This document shows, piece by piece, positions 16,729 through 24,389 of a stretch of DNA of 47,179 nt (position 1 is the stretch's first letter; each line of letters begins with the position of its first letter). A program made the translations under genes and the position numbers. Below the pieces are notes generated by a model. The model did no database searches. It saw nothing but the letters and a program-made list of their open reading frames with translations, and was not told where the DNA came from. This DNA is from Clostridia bacterium (GTDB lineage: Bacteria > Bacillota > Clostridia > Oscillospirales > CAG-272), in the NCBI GenBank assembly GCA_900769475.1, contig CAAGGQ010000233.1, forward strand, positions 1-47,179. Reading direction: 5' to 3'.

Positions 16729-17457
16729 GTGTCCCTGTTCGTTATGGCGGATCTTCATCTTTCCACCAACGGCGAAAAGTCCATGGAGGTCTTTGGTCCG
16801 CGCTGGAAGGATTATATGCAAAAAATTGAAAAAAACTGGCGCGCGGTGGTTACCGAGGAGGACACGGTGGTGTTGCCCGGTGACATTTCCTGGAGCTTGA
16901 AGCTGGAGGAAACCCTGGAGGACTTCCGTTTTTTGGATTCCCTTCCCGGCACAAAGCTGCTAGGCAAGGGCAATCACGATTTTTGGTGGTCTACTGCCGC
17001 AAAAATGAACGCCTTTTTTCAAAAACACGAGCTGAACTCCCTGCGGATCTTCTATAACAATGCCTACGCCATGGAGGATTGCATCCTTTGCGGCTCCCGA
17101 GGTTGGTTCGTGGAGGAGGGACAGCAAAAAACGGTGGGCGATGCCGACTACGAAAAGATCCTGAACCGCGAGGTCATTCGCCTGCGGCTGAGCCTGGAGG
17201 AAGCTGTGCGCTTGCGTGCCGACTGCGGACGCGAGCTTCCCATTCTGGTCTTTCTTCATTTTCCCCCGGTTTGGGCGGAGGAGATCTGCACTCCAATTGT
17301 GGAGCTGTTAAAGGAATACGGCATCCGTTCCTGCTATTTTGGTCACATCCACGGCGCCTATTATGCTCCCCGCACCACCACTTATGAGGGAATTGACTTT
17401 ATTATGACCGCTGCGGACTATCTAAACTTTGCACCAATGCCCATTTATCCCGATTGA
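16729..17457 (+). CDS. Metallophosphoesterase (calcineurin-like phosphatase)
   Basis: The start is a GTG at 16729, chosen because AAAGGAGG lies just upstream and because it gives the family beginning (M/V)SLFVMADLHLS. The 242-residue protein has the metal motifs ADLHLS (D-X-H), PGDISW (G-D), GNHD, FLHFPP and GHIHG, a complete dimetal phosphoesterase set. This is the COG1768-type predicted phosphohydrolase of Bacillota; the substrate is unknown. It reads toward the tig promoter and has no neighbour on its strand. Confidence 0.9.
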   Translation: MSLFVMADLHLSTNGEKSMEVFGPRWKDYMQKIEKNWRAVVTEEDTVVLPGDISWSLKLEETLEDFRFLDSLPGTKLLGKGNHDFWWSTAAKMNAFFQKHELNSLRIFYNNAYAMEDCILCGSRGWFVEEGQQKTVGDADYEKILNREVIRLRLSLEEAVRLRADCGRELPILVFLHFPPVWAEEICTPIVELLKEYGIRSCYFGHIHGAYYAPRTTTYEGIDFIMTAADYLNFAPMPIYPD

Positions 17458-17490
17458 TTTTGGTTATCTTACCAAAATTTGCAAAACCCC

Positions 17491-17519
17491 TTGACAAAAT
17501 GCAAAAAAAATTGTAAAAT
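17491..17519 (+). promoter_or_regulatory. Sigma-A promoter of tig
   Basis: TTGACA (17491-17496) and TAAAAT (17514-17519) are 17 bp apart. The leader to the tig start is about 45 bases. Confidence 0.85.
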
Positions 17520-17569
17520 GTACTTTGTATGAAATTATATGAACAAGATTGTTTGGAGGACATTAAAAA

Positions 17570-18853
17570 ATGAGTTTGATGAAATGCGAAAAAGCCGAAA
17601 ACGAAAAGAGCGTATACACGCTGGAATTCTCGGTTGACAAGGCCACCTTTGATAAGGCCGTTTCCAACGCTTACCGCAAGCAGGTTGGCAAGATCTCGGT
17701 TCCCGGCTTCCGCAAGGGTAAGGCTCCCCGCTCCGTGATCGAAAAGATGTACGGCAAGGGCTTCTTCTACGAGGATGCCATCAACGAGGTTCTTCCCGAT
17801 GCTTTTGACGAAGCGCTGAAGGAATCGGCTCTGGATATGGTTGGCAATCCCGAATTCGACATCGTTTCCATCGACGATAACGGCGTTGTGATGTCTGCAA
17901 AGGTTGCCGTTAAGCCCGAGGCTAAAATCAAGGGCTACAAGGGCATTAAGGCAGAAAAGAAGGTAGCAGAGGTTACCGACGAAGAGATCGAGAAGGAGAT
18001 CGAAACCATCCGTGAGCGTAACTCTCGCGAGATCGAGGTGACCGACGGTGAGTCCCAGATGGGTGACGTTTGCACCATTGATTACGAGGGCTTTGTAGAC
18101 GGCGTTCCTTTTGAAGGCGGCAAGGGCTCGGATTACCCCCTGAAGCTCGGCTCCGGCAACTTCATCCCCGGCTTCGAGGAGCAGGTAGCAGGTCACAAGG
18201 TGGAAGAGCCTTTTGACGTAAACGTAACCTTCCCCGAGGAATACCACGCAAAAGAGCTGGCCGGCAAGGCTGCCGTATTCAAAACTGTGATCCACAAGAT
18301 CACTCACATTGAGTTCCCCACTCTGGATGACGATTTTGCAAAAGACGTTTCCGAATTTGATACGATGGATGAATACCGCGCCGACGTAAAGGCAAAAATC
18401 GCTAAGAGACATGAAAGCGAAGCCGACCGTCAGTTCGAAGATGCCATCCTGGATCAGCTGATTGAAAAGCTGGAGGCCGATATTCCCGAGCAAATGTTCG
18501 TTGCCGAGACCGAGAACTTCGTTCGCGACTACGACAGCCGTCTGCGCATGCAGGGACTGGATCTCAAGACCTACTTCCAGTACACGGGTCTTACCCTGGA
18601 AGCTCTGCGCGAGCAAATGAGACCTCAGGCCGAGAAGCAAGTAAAGCTGAGACTGGCTCTTGAGACGATCGCCGAGCTGGAAAAGATCGAAGTCACCGAC
18701 GAGGATATCGACGGCGAGATCAAGCGCATTGCCGAAGCCTACAACATGGAGGCCGATAAGGTTCGTGAGATGGTTCCCACCGACTCGATCGCCGCTGACA
18801 TGAAGGTGAAGAAGGCAATGGATCTTGTAAAAGAAAAGGCAATCGTAAAATAA
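17570..18853 (+). CDS. tig: Trigger factor
   Basis: Trigger factor binds the ribosome exit tunnel and shields new proteins. The 427-residue protein has the ribosome-docking signature GFRKGK (46-51) in the N-terminal domain, an FKBP-type prolyl isomerase domain at about 165-247 (IDYEGFVDG, GSGNFIPGFEEQVAGH), and the helical C-terminal chaperone arms to the end. GGAGG lies 10-11 bases before the ATG; a second ATG three codons in is possible. It is the first gene of tig-clpP-clpX, a conserved order. Confidence 0.96.
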   Translation: MSLMKCEKAENEKSVYTLEFSVDKATFDKAVSNAYRKQVGKISVPGFRKGKAPRSVIEKMYGKGFFYEDAINEVLPDAFDEALKESALDMVGNPEFDIVSIDDNGVVMSAKVAVKPEAKIKGYKGIKAEKKVAEVTDEEIEKEIETIRERNSREIEVTDGESQMGDVCTIDYEGFVDGVPFEGGKGSDYPLKLGSGNFIPGFEEQVAGHKVEEPFDVNVTFPEEYHAKELAGKAAVFKTVIHKITHIEFPTLDDDFAKDVSEFDTMDEYRADVKAKIAKRHESEADRQFEDAILDQLIEKLEADIPEQMFVAETENFVRDYDSRLRMQGLDLKTYFQYTGLTLEALREQMRPQAEKQVKLRLALETIAELEKIEVTDEDIDGEIKRIAEAYNMEADKVREMVPTDSIAADMKVKKAMDLVKEKAIVK

Positions 18854-18864
18854 TTGCACGTATC

Positions 18865-18898
18865 TGAACCGGAAGTCGCTATGGCAATTTCCGGTTCA
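18865..18898 (+). other. Stem-loop between tig and clpP
   Basis: TGAACCGGAA (18865-18874) pairs with TTCCGGTTCA (18889-18898) around a 14-base loop. No T run follows on the plus strand, so it is more likely an mRNA processing or stability hairpin, or a partial attenuator, than a full terminator. Confidence 0.5.
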
Positions 18899-18926
18899 AA
18901 ATTTCTCAGAAACGAGGTAATTTACT

Positions 18927-19541
18927 ATGTTTGATCCCAGAAACTTTACAACAAAGGACGCATTGGTTCCCATGGTCGTAGAGCAGACCAATCGAGGCGA
19001 GCGCTCCTATGACATTTTCTCCCGCTTACTCAATGATCGCATCATTTTCCTCTCCGATGAGGTCAACGATGCCACCGCTTCTCTAGTGGTAGCACAGATG
19101 CTCTTCCTGGAATCCCAGGATCCCGATAAGGACATCTACTTCTATATCAACTCTCCCGGCGGATCGGTCACCGCGGGCATGGCCATCTACGATACCATGC
19201 AATTTATCAAGTGTGACGTGTCCACCATCTGCCTTGGCCTTGCTGCCAGCATGGGAGCCTTCCTGCTTTCCTCCGGCACCAAGGGAAAGCGTCTTGCCCT
19301 TCCCCACAGCGAGATCATGATCCATCAGCCCTTGGGCGGCGCTCGCGGACAGGCAAGCGACATTCAAATCCAGGCCGAGCAGATCCTGCGGGTAAAGGCA
19401 ACCCTGAACAAGATCCTGGCCGAAAACACCGGAAAGCCTCTGGAAACCATTGAAAAAGACACCGATCGCGACAACTACATGACCGCAGAGGAAGCACTGG
19501 CCTACGGACTGGTGGATAAGGTCATCACCAAGCGAGTATAA
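18927..19541 (+). CDS. clpP: ATP-dependent Clp protease proteolytic subunit
   Basis: The 204-residue ClpP forms the tetradecameric protease barrel. The catalytic triad can be placed: Ser108 in GLAASMG, His133 in MIHQPLGG, and Asp182 in TDRDNYM, with the same His-to-Asp spacing as in E. coli ClpP. The N-terminus (PMVVEQTNRGERSYDI) is the classical processed region. It lies 73 bp after tig and 21 bp before clpX, so the ATPase and protease are made together. Confidence 0.97.
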   Translation: MFDPRNFTTKDALVPMVVEQTNRGERSYDIFSRLLNDRIIFLSDEVNDATASLVVAQMLFLESQDPDKDIYFYINSPGGSVTAGMAIYDTMQFIKCDVSTICLGLAASMGAFLLSSGTKGKRLALPHSEIMIHQPLGGARGQASDIQIQAEQILRVKATLNKILAENTGKPLETIEKDTDRDNYMTAEEALAYGLVDKVITKRV

Positions 19542-19562
19542 AACACCTCCGAAAGGATTCTT

Positions 19563-20894
19563 ATGGCGAACGATACAAATCAAAACAACGGCGGAAAAAA
19601 GCTACGGCATTGCTCTTTCTGCGGAAGAAACGAGCATCAGGTCAACTTTTTGATCCCCTCCCCCACCGGCGCATATATTTGCGATTTTTGTGTGGAGGCC
19701 TGCACCGAGCTTCTTTCCGAAACCATTCCCGAAGCCGAGGGACACGATAGCTTTACCATGGCCGATCTTCCCCGCCCCATGCAGATCAAGGCTACCCTGG
19801 ATCAATACGTCATTGGGCAGGACGAGGCCAAAATCGCGCTCTCGGTGGCGGTCTACAATCACTACAAGCGGATCCTCTCCCGGGAAGAAAAGAAGAACAA
19901 GGACGAATCCGGTGAGGAAGAAGAGGTAGAGCTGCAAAAGAGCAACGTGCTCCTCATTGGCCCCACAGGCGTAGGTAAGACCTATCTGGCGCAGACCCTG
20001 GCAAAGACTTTGAAGGTTCCCTTTGCCATTGCCGATGCCACCACCCTGACCGAGGCAGGCTACGTGGGCGAGGACGTGGAAAACATTCTTCTTCGTCTGA
20101 TCCAGGCCGCCGACTATGATATTGAGCTGGCCGAGCGCGGCATCATCTATATTGATGAGATTGATAAGATCGCTCGCAAGAGCGAGAATCGCTCCATTAC
20201 CCGTGACGTTTCCGGTGAGGGCGTACAGCAGGCCCTTCTCAAGATCCTGGAGGGCACGGTCTCCAACGTTCCTCCCCAGGGCGGACGCAAGCACCCCAAC
20301 CAAGAATTCATTCAGATCAACACCAAGAATATTCTTTTCATCTGCGGAGGTGCCTTTGAAGGCCTGGAGGAAACCATCGAGCAACGCAAAGGAAACTCCA
20401 CCATTGGCTTTGGCGGTGACATCAAGACCAAGAACGAACGTCGGCTAGACGGTATCTTCCGTGACGTGGTTCCCCACGATATTGTGAAGTTTGGTCTGAT
20501 CCCCGAGCTGGTAGGCCGAATTCCCGTGATCGTTCCTCTGAGCGATCTGGATCGGGACGCCCTGGTGCGCATCCTAACCGAGCCCAAGAACTCTTTGGTA
20601 AAGCAATACCAAAAGCTGTTCCATATGGACGGAGTAAAGCTGACCTTCTCCGAGGATTCCCTGGAAGCCGTTGCCTCCCTTGCCCTGGAACGCAAAACCG
20701 GAGCTCGCGGTCTGCGGTCCATTCTGGAGAGCGCCATGACCGACATCATGTACGAGATCCCCTCCCGTCACGACGTGGCCGAGGTGGTGATCACTCCCGA
20801 TTGCATCCGTGGCATTGGAAGCTGCAAGTACAATCTCCTGCGCGATCTTCCTTCCGATCCTCTTCCTTTAGAGGGTCCCAAGGAAACCGAATAA
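19563..20894 (+). CDS. clpX: ATP-dependent Clp protease ATP-binding subunit ClpX
   Basis: The 443-residue AAA+ unfoldase feeds substrates, including tmRNA-tagged proteins, into ClpP. It has an N-terminal zinc-binding domain (Cys17, Cys20, Cys40, Cys43), Walker A GPTGVGKT (133-140), the pore loop GYVGE (167-170), Walker B IIYIDEID (194-201), and the ClpP-docking IGF loop at 281-283. An acidic insert (about 111-124) between the first strand and Walker A is seen in many clostridial ClpX. It ends at a strong terminator. Confidence 0.97.
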   Translation: MANDTNQNNGGKKLRHCSFCGRNEHQVNFLIPSPTGAYICDFCVEACTELLSETIPEAEGHDSFTMADLPRPMQIKATLDQYVIGQDEAKIALSVAVYNHYKRILSREEKKNKDESGEEEEVELQKSNVLLIGPTGVGKTYLAQTLAKTLKVPFAIADATTLTEAGYVGEDVENILLRLIQAADYDIELAERGIIYIDEIDKIARKSENRSITRDVSGEGVQQALLKILEGTVSNVPPQGGRKHPNQEFIQINTKNILFICGGAFEGLEETIEQRKGNSTIGFGGDIKTKNERRLDGIFRDVVPHDIVKFGLIPELVGRIPVIVPLSDLDRDALVRILTEPKNSLVKQYQKLFHMDGVKLTFSEDSLEAVASLALERKTGARGLRSILESAMTDIMYEIPSRHDVAEVVITPDCIRGIGSCKYNLLRDLPSDPLPLEGPKETE

Positions 20895-20900
20895 AAATTG

Positions 20901-20931
20901 GGAAGGATCCCTTATGGATCCTTCCTTTTTT
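20901..20931. terminator. Bidirectional terminator after clpX
   Basis: GGAAGGATCC (20901-20910) pairs with GGATCCTTCC (20916-20925), with six T after it on the plus strand and an A-rich left flank that gives T on the minus strand. It separates clpX from the convergent Cys-rich gene. Confidence 0.9.
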
Positions 20932-20936
20932 CTTTG

Positions 20937-21788
20937 TTACGAATTGCATCCGCAGCGGGTGGATTTTCCATCCCAGCCCGCGCCGGAGCCGGTACGGGGA
21001 TCGTTGGCACAGAACTCGCCTACCGGGAACGGCATGGTGCGGAAAACGTGACAGGGATCGTCCTCCTCCATGGGGGTACATTCCTTTTCGGGAATACAAT
21101 ATTCGGTGGCCTGGATCAGGTACTGAGCAGGACGCACAATGCGAACCACCGAGAAAATCCCCAGGGAAACCGTGAGATAGCGCTTTCCGTTGCCATCCAT
21201 AAAGTCAAAAGGAGCATCAAATCCGGCACATACCGCCTCGGGCAGGTCACCGTCTTTAGTGCAACAGCAGCAGGTGCACTGGGTGGGCTCTTCCACGATC
21301 TTGGTACCAAGGATCACGGGGTCTACCACCTCAACAATGGCCGTGGGAACGTTACGCTCACAGCAGCTGGGCTGCGGAAGGGCGCAAAAATCATCACAAA
21401 TGCCGCTCTTGAATACGTTCACATTGCTTTCGCTACCATAAAGGATCACCCGCTTTTCCAGCACAGCAATCCCCTCCAGCTCCTGGGAGTGTCCGCATCC
21501 AACGCAAGCCTCAAAGCAAAGCTTTACATAAAACCGAATGGTTACCGCATAAAAGCCGTTGTTAAACTGAATGGGATCGATGCCGATATACGTCCAAATA
21601 ATCTTGGCGCTCTTCGTCCGAATTGCGCCCGTGTGCTCCAGAACCTCATTGCCGTAATTGGAAAGATAGACCCGCGCCGACTCAAAGCAATCGCGGTCGC
21701 GGCAGGAATCTAAAACACGGTTGGTTTCAATGCACACCGTTTCCCGGGTGTTCCCGGAGGTGGTGCAAGGATATCTGCTTTCCGCCAT
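20937..21788 (-). CDS. Cysteine-rich hypothetical protein (23 Cys)
   Basis: The ATG at 21788 is preferred because AAAGGAG lies 10 bases upstream; a TTG at 21797 sits almost on that site. The 283-residue product has 23 Cys (8 percent), including a TCCCCT run near residue 172 and pairs such as CVGC and CGC at the extreme C-terminus. Aromatic, beta-like strands lie between (FYAVTIRFYVKL; KRYLTVSLGIF). There is no signal peptide or membrane helix. I recall similar conserved proteins of unknown function in Clostridia, but I cannot name a family. The Cys content would suit metal binding or disulfide cross-linking, as in spore coat proteins; that is inference. It is a single gene with a terminator in common with clpX. 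Confidence 0.75.
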   Translation of the reverse strand: MAESRYPCTTSGNTRETVCIETNRVLDSCRDRDCFESARVYLSNYGNEVLEHTGAIRTKSAKIIWTYIGIDPIQFNNGFYAVTIRFYVKLCFEACVGCGHSQELEGIAVLEKRVILYGSESNVNVFKSGICDDFCALPQPSCCERNVPTAIVEVVDPVILGTKIVEEPTQCTCCCCTKDGDLPEAVCAGFDAPFDFMDGNGKRYLTVSLGIFSVVRIVRPAQYLIQATEYCIPEKECTPMEEDDPCHVFRTMPFPVGEFCANDPRTGSGAGWDGKSTRCGCNS

Positions 21789-21914
21789 AATCGTCAATCT
21801 CCTTTAAAATGATTTCAGAGAAAACTCTCTTCGCTATCATTCTATGCGCTTCCCCATTTTTTGACACCGAAATTCTTTTTTCATAACCGAATTGTAAATA
21901 TTCCGCGATAGCTA

Positions 21915-21943
21915 TTGCAAAAAAGAAGGATATCCATTATAAT
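21915..21943 (+). promoter_or_regulatory. Sigma-A promoter of the trigger-factor-like lipoprotein gene
   Basis: TTGCAA (21915-21920) and TATAAT (21938-21943) are 17 bp apart; the start codon follows 31 bases later. Confidence 0.8.
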
Positions 21944-21974
21944 AAAAGGAAAGAAACAGAAAGGATCTCATTCT

Positions 21975-23348
21975 ATGAAAAAAATAAGTATTCTTTTTAC
22001 TTGGCTTTTGCTTTGTGCCCTGTTGCTCTCGGCATGCTCCTCCAACGGCGGCACGCAAGGAAGCCAAAACCAGGCGTCTGGTTCCGGCGGTAATGCTCAG
22101 GACTTCATCCCCATCGACATACAAAACATCCTTGGAAACTGGTACTGCGAGGACGTTCTTTCGGCTATTGAGCTGAAGGCGGATCTTACGGTGACAGCCT
22201 ACACCATTAAGGCAGGCTATTATACCTATAGCGATATTTCGGAAGGCACCTTCTCCATCTCCGCCGATGGAAAAGCCTTGACGGTATCCATTGGCGAATC
22301 GCCCCTGGCGCTGACCTATAACGCCGCCGACAACAAGCTGGAGGCCGCCGACGGCTTTGCCTTTACCCGCATCGACGTACTTCCCGAAAAGCATCCCGTG
22401 GTGCTCTTCCCCAAGTATTTCTCCATGAACTGCGCCTCGGTGATCAATCCCGGGGATTACAAACAGATCACCTTTGGCGATAACGCGGCCTCCTCGGCGG
22501 CCATTGCCATCTTTGAAGAATACTACGCCGCCAACAAAGACAAGACCCAGCCCACCATCTCGGACCGTCCCGCCGCCTTTGGGGATATCGTTGTAATCGA
22601 TTACACCGGATATCTGGACGGCGTCCCCTTTGAAGGCGGTGCCGCTAAGGATACCACCATCAACATCGTAGAAAACAGCGGCTACATTCCCGGCTTTGCC
22701 GAAGGGATCGCAGGTCACAGCGTTGGCGAAACCTTTGACGTTCCCGTAACCTTCCCAGAGGAATACCACAATAAGGAAATGGCCGGCAAGTCCGTGATCT
22801 TTACCATGACCCTGGATAAAATCTTTGATTTGAAGATTGCCGACGCCGACATTGCTACCTACAGCAAGGATGCCTATAAGACCTATGACGATATGCTGGC
22901 CGCATACACCAAGACAAAGCAATCCGAGGACCTCTGGGCCGTTCTGGCAAAGCAGAGCACCTATACTGAGATCCCCCTGGAATATTATAACTACTTCTAT
23001 CAGTACTATGTGGATCTGTATCACTACTATGCATACTCCTACGGCATGGACTACAAGACCTTCCTTTCCATGACCGGTGGAACCGAGCAGGATCTGAAGG
23101 ATCAGACCCGAGATGTTGCTATTCCCTATCTGATCGCGCACGTCATCTACGAAAAGGAAGCCCTGAAGTGGAGCGAGGAAGCCTACAATCAGCAGTTGGA
23201 TGCCTTTGTGCAGGACGCCATGAATTACTTTAAGTACACCAAGGAAGAGGCCACCAAGATGGTGCTGGAAACCGAGCTGGATTACATCCATACCCTTCTC
23301 GTTTACCAAACCGTAACCGATTGGTTTCTCAACGGTCAAACAAAATAA
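21975..23348 (+). CDS. Lipoprotein with FKBP-type isomerase domain and trigger-factor-like C-terminus
   Basis: The ATG at 21975, with AGAAAGGA upstream, gives a lipoprotein signal peptide ending in LLSAC (Cys21), then a Gly/Ser/Gln linker. Residues about 45-140 look like a beta-rich domain of unknown type (LGNWYCEDVLSAIEL). Residues about 203-285 are an FKBP isomerase domain very close to that of the tig gene in this window: both have the order VPFEGG, IPGF, AGH, FDV, VTFPEEYH. The helical remainder to residue 457 resembles the C-terminal arms of trigger factor. The ribosome-docking GFRKGK motif is absent. The product should sit on the outer face of the membrane and act as a foldase for exported proteins. 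It has its own promoter and terminator. Confidence 0.88.
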   Translation: MKKISILFTWLLLCALLLSACSSNGGTQGSQNQASGSGGNAQDFIPIDIQNILGNWYCEDVLSAIELKADLTVTAYTIKAGYYTYSDISEGTFSISADGKALTVSIGESPLALTYNAADNKLEAADGFAFTRIDVLPEKHPVVLFPKYFSMNCASVINPGDYKQITFGDNAASSAAIAIFEEYYAANKDKTQPTISDRPAAFGDIVVIDYTGYLDGVPFEGGAAKDTTINIVENSGYIPGFAEGIAGHSVGETFDVPVTFPEEYHNKEMAGKSVIFTMTLDKIFDLKIADADIATYSKDAYKTYDDMLAAYTKTKQSEDLWAVLAKQSTYTEIPLEYYNYFYQYYVDLYHYYAYSYGMDYKTFLSMTGGTEQDLKDQTRDVAIPYLIAHVIYEKEALKWSEEAYNQQLDAFVQDAMNYFKYTKEEATKMVLETELDYIHTLLVYQTVTDWFLNGQTK

Positions 23349-23356
23349 AATAAGCA

Positions 23357-23385
23357 ACGCCTCCGCATATACGGAGGCGTTTTTC
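23357..23385 (+). terminator. Intrinsic terminator of the FKBP lipoprotein gene
   Basis: ACGCCTCCG (23357-23365) pairs with CGGAGGCGT (23372-23380) and is followed by TTTTTC. Confidence 0.9.
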
Positions 23386-23391
23386 TTTGAC

Positions 23392-23427
23392 AAAAAAAGA
23401 TCTGCCGTGCCGGCAGATCTTTTTTTA
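23392..23427. terminator. Second terminator, mainly for the leftward small lipoprotein gene
   Basis: A perfect stem built on AGATCTGCCG/CGGCAGATCT (about 23398-23420) is flanked by A7 on the left and T7 on the right, so it works on both strands. It directly follows the stop codon of the small lipoprotein gene. Confidence 0.85.
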
Positions 23428-23428
23428 T

Positions 23429-23659
23429 TTAATTGATGGGTGCCATGGTGCTCCAGCCGGAACCATTGTCGGTAACCTCTTCCATAGTACCGTTATTGCC
23501 GGTGGTGGCAGGATCCTGCGTTCCCTCGCCGGTCAGATCGCCCCAGTTGATGCCGGGCCCCTCGGTGGTATTTGCGCCTTCGCCGCCGTTATCGGTGCAG
23601 GAAACGGCAAATACGGCCAGGCAAAGCAGAATTGCAACAAAAATAACACGTTTTTTCAT
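23429..23659 (-). CDS. Small lipoprotein, hypothetical
   Basis: The ATG at 23659 follows AAAAGGAG and gives 76 residues. Residues 1-20 form a lipoprotein signal (KKR then a hydrophobic core) with the lipobox ending FAVSC (Cys21). The mature part, about 55 residues, is low-complexity, rich in Gly, Thr, Asn and Asp, with no Lys or Arg after the signal; it is acidic and probably unstructured. I know no function. It shares the intergenic terminators with the larger FKBP lipoprotein gene, which it faces. Confidence 0.7.
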   Translation of the reverse strand: MKKRVIFVAILLCLAVFAVSCTDNGGEGANTTEGPGINWGDLTGEGTQDPATTGNNGTMEEVTDNGSGWSTMAPIN

Positions 23660-23777
23660 TTTTATTCTCCTTTTGAGATGCTGTCTTATTTTAACATATT
23701 CCACCGCCGTTTGTCAATAGATAACGGTAAAAAAAACAAAGTTTACATGAAAGAAATAAAATGTCGAAAAGATAGAG

Positions 23778-23806
23778 TTGACAAACGCTCCTTTTTGCGG
23801 TATAAT
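23778..23806 (+). promoter_or_regulatory. Consensus sigma-A promoter of ssrA
   Basis: TTGACA (23778-23783) and TATAAT (23801-23806) are exact consensus and 17 bp apart. The predicted transcript start is about 12 bases before the mature tmRNA 5' end. Confidence 0.92.
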
Positions 23807-23825
23807 TATAAGGGTTCCCATCTAT

Positions 23826-24218
23826 GGGGGTGCAATGGTTTCGACGGGGACTTTGAACTATGATAAGCGTGGCGAGCCGGGTAAACTCGTAAACTGCCCA
23901 ACTTAAAAAATAAACGACAACAATACTGTTGCTATGGCTGCCTAATCTTTGCGCCTTAAGGCGCGAAGATTAGCAGTGCCGTGACCTGCGGGTCACCCGT
24001 TCCTCCGTGGCGGACCACGACCTCGGACTGAACGTCATCTGAGTGGTGAACATGCATCGGTGGTTCGCTCTTGAGCCGATCATGCAAAAAAGGGCTACTT
24101 GCGGAGATAGCGTGTCTGTTCGCGCTCTCCAAGGGGAATTCTAAATAACAGACTGCCCACGAAGAAGGTTATAGGAATTGGTTTTCGGACAGGGGTTCGA
24201 TTCCCCTCATCTCCACCA
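23826..24218 (+). ncRNA. ssrA: Transfer-messenger RNA (tmRNA)
   Basis: The 5' end GGGGGTGCAATGGTTTCGAC and the 3' end GGGGTTCGATTCCCC-TCATCTCCACCA are diagnostic. The acceptor strands GGGGGTG (23826-23832) and CATCTCC (24208-24214) pair with two G-U pairs, and CCA is encoded. The tag frame at 23913-23945 reads NDNNTVAMAA and a TAA stop that lies in a long helix (23942-23955 with 23960-23973), as in helix 5 of known tmRNAs. With its partner SmpB (gene at 27984-28463), it frees stalled ribosomes and adds the tag, which ClpXP (also in this window) recognises through the final Ala-Ala. At 393 nt it is a little longer than the E. coli RNA. Confidence 0.97.
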
Positions 24219-24262
24219 ATAAACCACCGGCCATGGCTTATGCCATGGCCGGTGGTTTATTG
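24217..24262. terminator. Long perfect hairpin after tmRNA
   Basis: Bases 24217-24237 pair perfectly with 24242-24262 around a TTAT loop, a 21-bp stem. It begins inside the encoded CCA of tmRNA. There is only a short T-rich edge (TTTATT), so it may act as terminator and as 3' processing or barrier element. Confidence 0.7.
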
Positions 24263-24389
24263 ATGGAGCGCTTAGAGATGAGTGCCCTGCACAAGTCGCT
24301 TGCGACTTGCGCTATAGCGTGCGCATACCCCCAAGTAAGGACGCTTGCGATCTGCGCACGCTTGGGTTCAGATTCCACGCCCTCCCTTT
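24263..24389. other. Gene-free stretch with imperfect repeats and tRNA-like ends
   Basis: No gene is seen. Two imperfect direct copies of AAG-CGCTTGCGA-TGCGC lie at 24293-24312 and 24337-24357. GCGTGCGCA (24318-24326) is an inverted copy of TGCGCACGC (24353-24361). GGAGCGC (24265-24271) could pair at 6 of 7 positions with GCCCTCC near 24378-24384, and GGGTTCAGATTCC before it resembles a T-arm. No normal D-arm or anticodon arm exists, so it is not an intact tRNA. Confidence 0.4.

Noticed and set aside
17402..18859. A 485-codon frame opposite tig
   Set aside because: Tig has all its domains on the plus strand; the antisense text is Leu/Val-rich without motifs.
21912..23393. A 493-codon frame opposite the FKBP lipoprotein gene
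   Set aside because: The plus-strand gene has promoter, ribosome site, lipobox, FKBP motifs and terminator; the antisense has none.
24293..24357. CRISPR-like repeats
   Set aside because: Only two imperfect copies with a 24-base gap and inner palindromes; no array and no cas genes in the window.
24265..24384. A possible tRNA gene after tmRNA
   Set aside because: Acceptor-like ends exist, but there is no D-arm, no seven-base anticodon loop, and the T-arm is imperfect. Kept as a remnant only.
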